Positions 1 to 11,800 of a stretch of DNA of 64,000 nt are shown here, piece by piece. The stretch lies in contig JBBELK010000567.1 in the NCBI GenBank assembly GCA_037783545.1, positions 1-64,000 of the forward strand, in the 5' to 3' direction. Position 1 is the stretch's first letter; each line of letters opens with the position of its first letter. The position numbers were made by a program, and so were the translations under genes. The DNA is from Henricia sp. BOLD:AAB3569 (Eukaryota; Echinodermata; Asteroidea; Spinulosida; Echinasteridae). The notes beneath the pieces are model-generated. The model was not told the origin of the DNA. It saw only the letters and a list, made by a program, of their open reading frames with translations, and searched no databases.

Positions 1-281
1 GTCTTTGGAGCATGCAAAATTTGAAGTTCGTCGGAACATTTTTCGACCTCCAAATTTGCCGACGTTTGGACCACACTTTGACCAAAATCCCGTCCCAAAC
101 TGGGCCGTGTCAACGACAGTCCGAAGGACTGAGCATGCGCACGAGTCAGGAGTACACCAAGAGGTGTGTACAGACAGCCACAGGTTGCGGGAGCATCCAG
201 GAAGCGCCAACCCCTTTTTTTTCTAAACTCTGAAATTTCTCTGCCATTTCCCGGCGAAAGTCTGTCAATTTGTTAGGACAA
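1..281 (+). repeat. First monomer, cut by the left window edge
   Basis: The window opens 14 bases into a monomer, at GTCTTTGGAGCATGC. The rest is a full-length unit with one A missing from CCAAAGAGG near 160. It is followed by a GTTAGG-type junction, the same junction that precedes the monomers at 2054, 4126, 4717, 7081 and 7674. Confidence 0.97.
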
Positions 282-576
282 GTGCGCAATATAGAGTCTT
301 TGGAGCATGCAAAATTTGAAGTTCGTCGGAACATTTTTCGACCTCCAAATTTGCCGACGTTTGGACCACACTTTGACCAAAATCCCGTCCCAAACTGGGC
401 CGTGTCAACGACAGTCCGAAGGACTGAGCATGCGCACGAGTCAGGAGTACACCAAAGAGGTGTGTACAGACAGCCACAGGTTGCGGGAGCATCCAGGAAG
501 CGCCAACCCCTTTTTTTTCTAAACTCTGAAATTTCTCTGCCATTTCCCGGCGAAAGTCTGTCAATTTTTTAGACAA

Positions 577-3236
577 GTGCGCAATATAGAGTCTTTGGAG
601 CATGCACAATTTGAAGTTCGTCGGAACAATTTTCGACCTCCAAATTTGCCGACGTTTGGACCACACTTTGACCAAATCCCGTCCCAAACTGGGCCGTGTC
701 AACGACAGTCCGAAGGACTGAGCATGTGCACGAGTCAGGAGTACACCAAAGAGGTGTGTACAGACAGCCACAGGTTGCGGGAGCAACCAGGAAGCGCCAA
801 CCCCTTTTTTTCTAAACTCTGAAATTTATCTGCCATTTCCCGGCGAAAGTCTGTCAATTTTTTAGGACAAGTGCGCAATATAGAGTCTTTGGAGCATGCA
901 AAATTTGAGTTCGTCGGAACATTTTTCGACCTCCAAATTTGCCGACGTTTGGACCACACTTTGACCAAAATCCCGTCCCAAACTAGGCCGTGTCAACGAC
1001 AGTCCGAAGGACTGAGCATGCGCACGAGTCAGGAGTACACCAAAGAGGTGTGTACAGACAGCCACAGGTTGCGGAGCATCAGGAAGCGCCAACCCCTTTT
1101 TTTTCTAAACTCTGAAATTTCTCTGCCATTTCCCGGCGAAAGTCTGTCAATTTTTTAGGACAAGTGCGCAATATAGAGTCTTTGGAGCATGCAAAATTTG
1201 AAGTTCGTCGGAACATTTTTCGACCTCCAAATTTGCCGACGTTTGGACCACACTTTGACCAAAATCCCGTCCCAAACTAGGCCGTGTCAACGACAGTCCG
1301 AAGGACTGAGCATGCGCACGAGTCAGGAGTACACCAAAGAGGTGTGTACAGACAGCCACAGGTTGCGGGAGCATCCAGGAAGCGCCAACCCCTTTTTTTT
1401 CTAAACTCTGAAATTTCTCTGCCATTTCCCGGCGAAAGTCCTGTCAATTTGTTAGGACAAGTGCGCAATATAGAGTCTTTGGAGCATGCAAAATTTGAAG
1501 TTCGTCGGAACATTTTTCGACCTCCAAATTTGCCGACGTTTGGACCACACTTTGACCAAAATCCCGTCCCAAACTGGGCCGTGTCAACGACAGTCCGAGG
1601 CTGAGCATGCGCACGAGTCAGGAGTACACCAAAGAGGTGTGTACAGACAGCCACAGGTTGCGGGAGCATCCAGGAAGCGCCAACCCTTTTTTTTTCTAAA
1701 CTCTGAAATTTCTCTGCCATTTCCCGGCGAAAGTATGTCAATTTTTTTAGGACAAGTGCGCAATATAGAGTCTTTGGAGCATGCAAAATTTGAAGTTCGT
1801 CGGAACATTTTTCGACCTCCAAATTTGCCGGAGTTTGGACCACACTTTGACCAAAATCCCGTCCCAAACTGGGCCGTGTCAACGACAGTCCGAAGGACTG
1901 AGCATGCGCACGAGTCAGGAGTACACCAAAGAGGTGTGTACAGGACAGCCACAGGGTTGCGGGAGCATCCAGGAAGCGCCAACCCCTTTTTTTTCTAAAC
2001 TCTGAAATTTCTCTGCCATTTCCCGGCGAAAGTCTGTCAATTTGTTAGGACAAGTGCGCAATATAGAGTCTTTGGAGCATGCAAAATTTGAAGTTCGTCG
2101 GAACATTTTTCGACCTCCAAATTTGCCGACGTTTGGACCACACTATTGACCAAAATCCCGTCCCAAACTGGGCCGTGTCAACGACAGTCCGAAGGACTGA
2201 GCATGCGCACGAGTCAGGAGTACACCAAAGAGGTGTGTACAGACAGCCACAGGTTGCGGAGCATCCAGGAAGCGCCAACCCCTTTTTTTCTAAACTCTGA
2301 AATTTCTCTGCCATTTCCGGCGAAAGTCTGTCAATTTTTTAGGACAAGTGCGCAATATAGAGTCTTTGGAGCATGCACAATTTGAAGTTCGTCGGAACAA
2401 TTTTCGACCTCCAAATTTGCCGACGTTTGGACCACACTTTGACCAAAATCCCGTCCCAAACTGGGCCGTGTCAACGACAGTCCGAAGGACTGAGCATGTG
2501 CACGAGTCAGGAGTACACCAAAGAGGTGTGTACAGACAGCCACAGGTTGCGGGAGCAACCAGGAAGCGCCAACCCCTTTTTTTCTAAACTCTGAAATTTC
2601 TCTGCCATTTCCCGGCGAAAGTCTGTCAATTTTTTAGGACAAGTGCGCAATATAGAGTCTTTGGAGCATGCAAAATTTGAAGTTCGTCGGAACATTTTTC
2701 GACCTCCAAATTTGCCGACGTTTGGACCACACTTTGACCAAAATCCCGTCCCAAACTGGGCCGTGTCAACGACAGTCCCGAAGGACTGAGCATGGCGCAC
2801 GAGTCAGGAGTACACCAAAGAGGTGTGTACAGACAGCCACAGGTTGCGGAGCATCCAGGAAGCGCCAACCCCTTTTTTTTTCTAAACTCTGAAATTTCTC
2901 TGCCATTTTCCGGCGAAAGTCTGTCAATTTTTTAGGACAAGTGCGCAATATAGAGTCTTTGGAGCATGCAAAATTTGAAGTTCGTCGGAACATTTTTCGA
3001 CCTCCAAATTTGCCGACGTTTGGACCACACTTTGACCAAAATCCCGTCCCAAACTGGGCCGTGTCAACGACAGTCCGAAGGACTGAGCATGCGCACGAGT
3101 CAGGAGTACACCAAAGAGGTGTGTACAGACAGCCACAGGTTGCGGGAGCATCCAGGAAGCGCCAACCCCTTTTTTTTCTAAACTCTGAAATTTCTCTGCC
3201 ATTTCCCGGCGAAAGTCTGTCAATTTTTTAGGACAA
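577..3236 (+). repeat. HOR family A, copy 1 (9 monomers, 2,660 bp)
   Basis: The monomers at 577 and 2348 share four linked changes: CACAATTT for CAAAATTT, ACAATTTT for ACATTTTT, GCATGTGCAC for GCATGCGCAC, and GAGCAACC for GAGCATCC. Between them lie two AACTAGG monomers (871, 1164), a monomer with an altered triloop (1461) followed by GTATGTC, and a GTTAGG-preceded monomer (2054). The monomer at 2643 ends in CATTTTCCGG. The same order recurs in the next two copies. Confidence 0.88.
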
Positions 3237-5899
3237 GTGCGCAATATAGAGTCTTTGGAGCATGCACAATTTGAAGTTCGTCGGAACAATTTTCGACCTC
3301 CAAATTTGCCGACGTTTGGACCACACTTTGACCAAAATCCCGTCCCAAACTGGGCCGTGTCAACGACAGTCCGAAGGACTGAGCATGTGCACGAGTCAGG
3401 AGTACACCAAAGAGGTGTGTACAGACAGCCACAGGTTGCGGGAGCAACCAGGAAGCGCCAACCCCTTTTTTTCTAAACTCTGAAATTTATCTGCCATTTC
3501 CCAGCGAAAGTCTGTCAATTTTTTAGGACAAGTGCGCAATATAGAGTCTTTGGAGCATGCAAAATTTGAAGTTCGTCGGAACATTTTTTCGACCTCCAAA
3601 TTTGCCGACGTTTGGACCACACTTTGACCAAAATCCCGTCCCAAACTAGGCCGTGTCAACGACAGTCCGAAGGACTGAGCATGCGCACGAGTCAGGAGTA
3701 CACCAAAGAGGTGTGTACAGACAGCCACAGGTTGCGGGAGCATCCAGGAAGCGCCAACCCCTTTTTTTTCTAAACTCTGAAATTTCTCTGCCATTTCCCG
3801 GCGAAAGTCTGTCAATTTTTTAGGACAAGTGCGCAATATAGAGTCTTTGGAGCATGCAAAATTTGAAGTTCGTCGGAACATTTTTCGACCTCCAAATTTG
3901 CCGACGTTTGGACCACACTTTGACCAAAATCCCGTCCCAAACTAGGCCGTGTCAACGACAGTCCGAAGGACTGAGCATGCGCACGAGTCAGGAGTACACC
4001 AAAGAGGTGTGTACAGACAGCCACAGGTTGCGGGAGCATCCAGGAAGCGCCAACCCCTTTTTTTTTCTAAACTCTGAAATTTCTCTGCCATTTCCCGGCG
4101 AAAGTCTGTCAATTTGTTAGGACAAGTGCGCAATATAGAGTCTTTGGAGCATGCAAAATTTGAAGTTCGTCGGAACATTTTTCGACCTCCAAATTTGCCG
4201 ACGTTTGGACCACACTTTGACCAAAATCCCGTCCCAAACTGGGCCGTGTCAACGACAGTCCGAGGGTCTGAGCATGCGCACGAGTCAGGAGTACACCAAA
4301 GAGGTGTGTACAGACAGCCACAGGTTGCGGGAGCATCCAGGAAGCGCCAACCCCTTTTTTTTCTAAACTCTGAAATTTCTCTGCCATTTCCCGGCGAAAG
4401 TATGTCAATTTTTTAGGACAAGTGCGCAATATAGAGTCTTTGGAGCATGCAAAATTTGAAGTTCGTCGGAACATTTTTCGACCTCCAAATTTGCCGACGT
4501 TTGGACCACACTTTGACCAAAATCCCGTCCCAAACTGGGCCGTGTCAACGACAGTCCGAAGGACTGAGCATGCGCACGAGTCAGGAGTACACCAAAGAGG
4601 TGTGTACAGACAGCCACAGGTTGCGGAGCATCCAGGAAGCGCCAACCCCTTTTTTTTCTAAACTCTGAAATTTCTCTGCCATTTCCCGGCGAAAGTCTGT
4701 CAATTTGTTAGGACAAGTGCGCAATATAGAGTCTTTGGAGCATGCAAAATTTGAAGTTCGTCGGAACATTTTTCGACCTCCAAATTTGCCGACGTTTGGA
4801 CCACACTTTGACCAAAATCCCGTCCCAAACTGGGCCGTGTCAACGACAGTCCGAAGGACTGAGCATGCGCACGAGTCAGGAGTACACCAAAGAGGTGTGT
4901 ACAGACAGCCCACAGGTTGCGGGAGCATCCAGGAAGCGCAACCCCTTTTTTTCTAAACTCTGAAATTTCTCTGCATTTCCCGGCGAAAGTCTGTCAATTT
5001 TTTAGGACAAGTGCGCAATATAGAGTCTTTGGAGCATGCACAATTTGAAGTTCGTCGGAACAATTTTCGACCTCCAAATTTGCCGACGTTTGGACCACAC
5101 TTTGACCAAAATCCCGTCCCAAACTGGGCCGTGTCAACGACAGTCCGAAGGACTGAGCATGTGCACGAGTCAGGAGTACACCAAAGAGGGTTGTGTACAG
5201 ACAGCCACAGGTTGCGGGAGCAACCAGGAAGCGCCAACCCCTTTTTTTCTAAACTCTGAAATTTCTCTGCCATTTCCCGGCGAAAGTCTGTCAATTTTTT
5301 AGGACAAGTGCGCAATATAGAGTCTTTGGAGCATGCAAAATTTGAAGTTCGTCGGAACATTTTTCGACCTCCAAATTTGCCGACGTTTGGACCACACTTT
5401 GACCAAAATCCCGTCCCAAACTGGGCCGTGTCAACGACAGTCCGAAGGACTGAGCATGCGCACGAGTCAGGAGTACACCAAAGAGGTGTGTACAGACAGC
5501 CACAGGTTGCGGGAGCATCCAGGAAGCGCCAACCCCTTTTTTTTCTAAACTCTGAAATTTCTCTGCCATTTTCCGGCGAAAGTCTGTCAATTTTTTAGGA
5601 CAAGTGCGCAATATAGAGTCTTTGGAGCATGCAAAATTTGAAGTTCGTCGGAACATTTTTCGACCTCCAAATTTGCCGACGTTTGGACCACACTTTGACC
5701 AAAATCCCGTCCCAAACTGGGCCGTGTCAACGACAGTCCGAAGGACTGAGCATGCGCACGAGTCAGGAGTACACCAAAGAGGTGTGTACAGACAGCCACA
5801 GGTTGCGGGAGCATCCAGGAAGCGCCAACCCCTTTTTTTTCTAAACTCTGAAATTTCTCTGCCATTTCCCGGCGAAAGTCTGTCAATTTTTTAGGACAA
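3237..5899 (+). repeat. HOR family A, copy 2 (9 monomers, 2,663 bp)
   Basis: It repeats the variant order of copy 1. Four-change monomers lie at 3237 and 5011; AACTAGG monomers at 3532 and 3829; an altered triloop at 4126 followed by GTATGTC; a GTTAGG junction before 4717; and a CATTTTCCGG tail near 5570. The offset from copy 1 is about 2,660 bp for each landmark. Confidence 0.88.
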
Positions 5900-8854
5900 G
5901 TGCGCAATATAGAGTCTTTGGAGCATGCACAATTTGAAGTTCGTCGGAACAATTTTCGACCTCCAAATTTGCCGACGTTTGGACCACACTTTGACCAAAA
6001 TCCCGTCCCAAACTGGGCCGTGTCAACGACAGTCCGAAGGACTGAGCATGTGCACGAGTCAGGAGTACACCAAAGAGGTGTGTACAGACAGCCACAGGTT
6101 GCGGGAGCAACCAGGAAGCGCCAACCCCTTTTTTTCTAAACTCTGAAATTTATCTGCCATTTCCGGCGAAAGTCTGTCAATTTTTTAGGACAAGTGCGCA
6201 ATATAGAGTCTTTGGAGCATGCAAAATTTGAAGTTCGTCGGAACATTTTTCGACCTCCAAATTTGCCGACGTTTGGACCACACTTTGACCAAAAATCCCG
6301 TCCCAAACTAGGCCGTGTCAACGACAGTCCGAAGGACTGAGCATGCGCACGAGTCAGGAGTACACCAAAGAGGTGTGTACAGACAGCCACAGGTTGCGGG
6401 AGCATCCAGGAAGCGCCAACCCCTTTTTTTTCTAAACTCTGAAATTTCTCTGCCATTTCCCGGCGAAAGTCTGTCAATTTTTAGGACAAGTGCGCAATAT
6501 AGAGTCTTTGGAGCATGCACAATTTGAAGTTCGTCGGAACATTTTTCGACCTCCAAATTTGCCGACGTTTGGACCACACTTTGACCAAAATCCCGTCCCA
6601 AACTAGGCCGTGTCAACGACAGTCCGAAGGACTGAGCATGCGCACGAGTCAGGAGTACACCAAAGAGGTGTGTACAGACAGCCACAGGTTGCGGGAGCAT
6701 CCAGGAAGCGCCAACCCCTTTTTTTTCTAAACTCTGAAATTTCTCTGCCATTTCCCGGCGAAAGTCTGTCAATTTTTTAGGACAAGTGCGCAATATAGAG
6801 TCTTTGGAGCATGCAAAATTTGAAGTTCGTCGGAACATTTTTCGACCTCCAAATTTGCCGACGTTTGGACCACACTTTGACCAAAATCCCGTCCCAAACT
6901 AGGCCGTGTCAACGACAGTCCGAAGGACTGAGCATGCGCACGAGTCAGGAGTACACCAAAGAGGTGTGTACAGACAGCCACAGGTTGCGGGAGCATCCAG
7001 GAAGCGCCAACCCCTTTTTTTTCTAAACTCTGAAATTTCTCTGCCATTTCCGGCGAAAGTCTGTCAATTTGTTAGGACAAGTGCGCAATATAGAGTCTTT
7101 GGAGCATGCAAAATTTGAAGTTCGTCGGAACATTTTTCGACCTCCAAATTTGCCGACGTTTGGACCACACTTTGACCAAAATCCCGTCCCAAACTGGGCC
7201 GTGTCAACGACAGTCCGAAGGGACTGAGCATGCGCACGAGTCAGGAGTACACCAAAGAGGTGTGTACAGACAGCCACAGGTTGCGGGAGCATCCAGGAAG
7301 CGCCAACCCCTTTTTTTTCTAAACTCTGAAATTTCTCTGCCATTTCCCGGCGAAAGTATGTCAATTTTTTAGGACAAGTGCGCAATATAGAGTCTTTGGA
7401 GCATGCAAAATTTGAAGTTCGTCGGAACATTTTTCGACCTCCAAATTTGCCGACGTTTGGACCACACTTTGACCAAAATCCCGTCCCAAACTGGGCCGTG
7501 TCAACGACAGTCCGAAGGACTGAGCATGCGCACGAGTCAGGAGTACACCAAAGAGGTGTGTACAGACAGCCACAGGTTGCGGGAGCATCCAGGAAGCGCC
7601 AACCCCTTTTTTTTCTAAACTCTGAAATTTCTCTGCCATTTCCCGGCGAAAGTCTGTCAATTTGTTAGGACAAGTGCGCAATATAGAGTCTTTGGAGCAT
7701 GCAAAATTTGAAGTTCGTCGGAACATTTTTCGACCTCCAATTTGCCGACGTTTGGACCACACTTTGACCAAAATCCCGTCCCAAACTGGGCCGTGTCAAC
7801 GACAGTCCGAAGGACTGAGCATGCGCACGAGTCAGGAGTACACCAAAGAGGTGTGTACAGACAGCCACAGGTTGCGGGAGCATCCAGGAAGCGCCAACCC
7901 CTTTTTTTCTAAACTCTGAAATTTCTCTGCCATTTCCCGCGAAAGTCTGTCAATTTTTTAGGACAAGTGCGCAATATAGAGTCTTTGGAGCATGCACAAT
8001 TTGAAGTTCGTCGGAACAATTTTCGACCTCCAAATTTGCCGACGTTTGGACCACACTTTGACCAAAATCCCGTCCCAAACTGGGCCGTGTCAACGACAGT
8101 CCGAAGGACTGAGCATGTGCACGAGTCAGGAGTACACCAAAGAGGTGTGTACAGACAGCCACAGGTTGCGGGAGCAACCAGGAAGCGCCAACCCCTTTTT
8201 TTCTAAACTCTGAAATTTCTCTGCCATTTCCCGGCGAAAGTCTGTCAATTTTTTAGGACAAGTGCGCAATATAGAGTCTTTGGAGCATGCAAAATTTGAA
8301 GTTCGTCGGAACATTTTTCGACCTCCAAATTTGCCGACGTTTGGACCACACTTTGACCAAAATCCCGTCCCAAACTGGGCCGTGTCAACGACAGTCCGAA
8401 GGACTGAGCATGCGCACGAGTCAGGAGTACACCAAAGAGGTGTGTACAGACAGCCACAGGTTGCGGGAGCATCCAGGAAGCGCCAACCCCTTTTTTTTTT
8501 CTAAACTCTGAAATTTCTCTGCCATTTTCCGGCGAAAGTCTGTCAATTTTTTAGGACAAGTGCGCAATATAGAGTCTTTGGAGCATGCAAAATTTGAAGT
8601 TCGTCGGAACATTTTTCGACCTCCAAATTTGCCGACGTTTGGACCACACTTTGACCAAAATCCCGTCCCAAACTGGGCCGTGTCAACGACAGTCCGAAGG
8701 ACTGAGCATGCGCACGAGTCAGGAGTACACCAAAGAGGTGTGTACAGACAGCCACAGGTTGCGGGAGCATCCAGGAAGCGCCAACCCCTTTTTTTTCTAA
8801 ACTCTGAAATTTCTCTGCATTTCCCGGCGAAAGTCTGTCAATTTTTTAGGACAA
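5900..8854 (+). repeat. HOR family A, copy 3 (10 monomers, 2,955 bp)
   Basis: Same landmark order as copies 1 and 2: four-change monomers at 5900 and 7967, an altered triloop at 7081 with a GTATGTC tail, GTTAGG before 7674, and CATTTTCCGG near 8525. It has three AACTAGG monomers (6194, 6490, 6786) instead of two, a one-monomer insertion. The inserted monomer at 6490 also has CACAATTT, so it may be a recombinant. Confidence 0.86.
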
Positions 8855-11800
8855 GTGCGCAATATAGAGTCTTTGGAGCATGCAAAATTTGAAGTTCGTC
8901 GGAACATTTTTCGACCTCCAAATTTGCCGACGTTTGGACCACACTTTGACCAAAATCCCGTCCCAAACTGGGCCGTGTCAACGACAGTCCGAAGGACTGA
9001 GCATGCGCACGAGTCAGGAGTACACAAAGAGGTGTGTACAGACAGCCACAGGTTGCGGGAGCATCCAGGAAGCGCCAACCCCTTTTTTTCTAAACTCTGA
9101 AATTTCTCTGCCATTTCCCGGCGAAAGTCTGTCAATTTTGTAGGACAAGTGCGCAATATAGAGTCTTTGGAGCATGCAAAATTTGAAGTTCGTCGGAACA
9201 TTTTTTCGACCTCCAAATTTGCCGACGTTTGGACCACACTTTGACCAAAATCCCGTCCCAAACTGGGCCGTGTCAACGACAGTCCGAAGGACTGAGCATG
9301 CGCACGAGTCAGGAGTACACCAAATAGGTGTGTACAGACAGCCACAGGTTGCGGGAGCATCCAGGAAGCGCCAACCCCTTTTTTTTCTAAACTCTGAAAT
9401 TTCTCTGCCATTTCCCGGCGAAAGTCTGTCAATTTTTTAGGACAAGTGCGCAATATAGAGTCGTTGGAGCATGCAAAATTTGAAGTTCGTCGGAACATTT
9501 TTCGACCTCCAAATTTGCCGACGTTTGGACCACACTTTGACCAAAATCCCGTCCCAAACTGGCCGTGTCAACGACAGTCGAAGGACTGAGCATGCGCACG
9601 AGTCAGGAGTACACCAAGAGGTGTGTACAGACAGCCACAGGTTGCGGGAGCATCCAGGAAGCGCCAACCCCTTTTTTTTCTAAACTCTGAAATTTATCTG
9701 CCATTTCCCGGCGAAAGTCTGTCAATTTTTTAGGACAAGTGCGCAATATAGAGTCTTTGGAGCATGCAAAATTTGAAGTTCGTCGGAACATTTTTCGACC
9801 TCCAAATTTGCCGACGTTTGGACCACACTTTGACCAAAATCCCGTCCCAAACTGGGCCGTGTCAACGACAGTCCGAAGGACTGAGCATGCGCACGAGTCA
9901 GGAGTACACCAAAGAGGTGTGTACAGACAGCCACAGGTTGCGGGAGCATCCAGGAAGCGCCAACCCCTTTTTTTTTCTAAACTCTGAAATTTCTCTGCCA
10001 TTTCCGGCGAAAGTCTGTCAATTTTTTAGGACAAGGTGCGCAATATAGAGTCTTTGGAGCATGCAAAATTTGAAGTTCGTCGGAACATTTTTCGACCTCC
10101 AAATTTGCCGACGTTTGGACCACACTTTGACCAAAATCCCGTCCCAAACTGGGCCGTGTCAACGACAGTCCGAAGGACTGAGCATGCGCACGAGTCAGGA
10201 GTACACCAAAGAGGTGTGTACAGACAGCCACAGGTTGCGGGAGCATCCAGGAAGCGCCAACCCTTTGTTTTCTAAACTCTGAAATTTCTCTGCCATTTCC
10301 GGCGAAAGTCTGTCAATTTTTAGGACAAGTGCGCAATATAGAGTCTTTGGAGCATGCAAAATTTGAAGTTCGTCGAACATTTTTCGACCTCCAAATTTGC
10401 CGACGTTTGGACCACACTTTGACCAAAATCCCGTCCCAAACTGGGCCGTGTCAACGACAGTCCGAAGGACTGAGCATGCGCACGAGTCAGGAGTACACCA
10501 AAGAGGTGTGTACAGACAGCCACAGGTTGCGGGAGCATCCAGGAAACGCCAACCCCTTTTTTTTCTAAACTCTGAAATTTCTCTGCCATTTCCCGGCGAA
10601 AGTCTGTCAATTTTTTAGGACAAGTGCGCAATATAGAGTCTTTGGAGCATGCAAAATTTGAAGTTCGTCGGAACATTTTTCGACCTCCAAATTTGCCGAC
10701 GTTTGGACCACACTTTGACCAAAATCCCGTCCCAAACTGCCGTGTCAACGACAGTCCGAAGGACTGAGCATGCGCACGAGTCAGGAGTACACCAAAGAGG
10801 TGTGTACAGACAGCCACAGGTTGCGGGAGCATCCAGGAAGCGCCAACCCCTTTTTTTGTCTAAACTCTGAAATTTCTCTGCCATTTCCCGGCGAAAGTCT
10901 GTCAATTTGTTAGGACAAGTGCGCAATATAGAGTCTTTGGAGCATGCGAAATTTGAAGTTCGTCGGAACATTTTTCGACCTCCAAATTTGCCGACGTTTG
11001 GACCACACTTTGACCAAAATCCCGTCCCAAACTGGGCCGTGTCAACGACAGTCCGAAGGACTGAGCATGCGCACGAGTCAGGAGTACACCAAAGAGGTGT
11101 GTACAGACAGCCACAGGTTGCGGGAGCATCCAGGAAGCGCCAACCCCTTTTTTTTCTAAACTCTGAAATTTCTCTGCCATTTCCCGGCGAAAGTCTGTCA
11201 ATTTTTTAGGACAAGTGCGCAATATAGAGTCTTTGGAGCATGCAAAATTTGAAGTTCGTCGGAACATTTTTCGACCTCCAAATTTGCCGACGTTTGGACC
11301 ACACTTTGACCAAAATCCCGTCCCAAACTGGGCCGTGTCAACGACAGTCCGAAGGACTGAGCATGCGCACGAGTCAGGAGGTACACCAAAGAGGTGTGTA
11401 CAGACAGCCACAGGTTGCGGGAGCATCCAGGAAGCGCCAACCCCTTTTTTTTCTAACTCTGAAATTTCTCTGTCATTTCCCGGCGAAAGTCTGTCAATTT
11501 TTTAGGACAAGTGCGCAATATAGAGTCTTTGGAGCATGCAAAATTTGAAGTTCGTCGGAACATTTTTCGACCTCCAAATTTGCCACGTTTGGACCACACT
11601 TTGACCAAAATCCCGTCCCAAACTGGGCCGTGTCAACGACAGTCCGAAGGACTGAGCATGCGCACGAGTCAGGAGTACACCAAAGAGGTGTGTACAGACA
11701 GCCACAGGTTGCGGGAGCATCCAGGAAGCGCCAACCCCTTTTTTTTCTAAACTCTGAAATTTCTCTGTCCATTTCCCGGCGAAAGTCTGTCAATTTTTTA

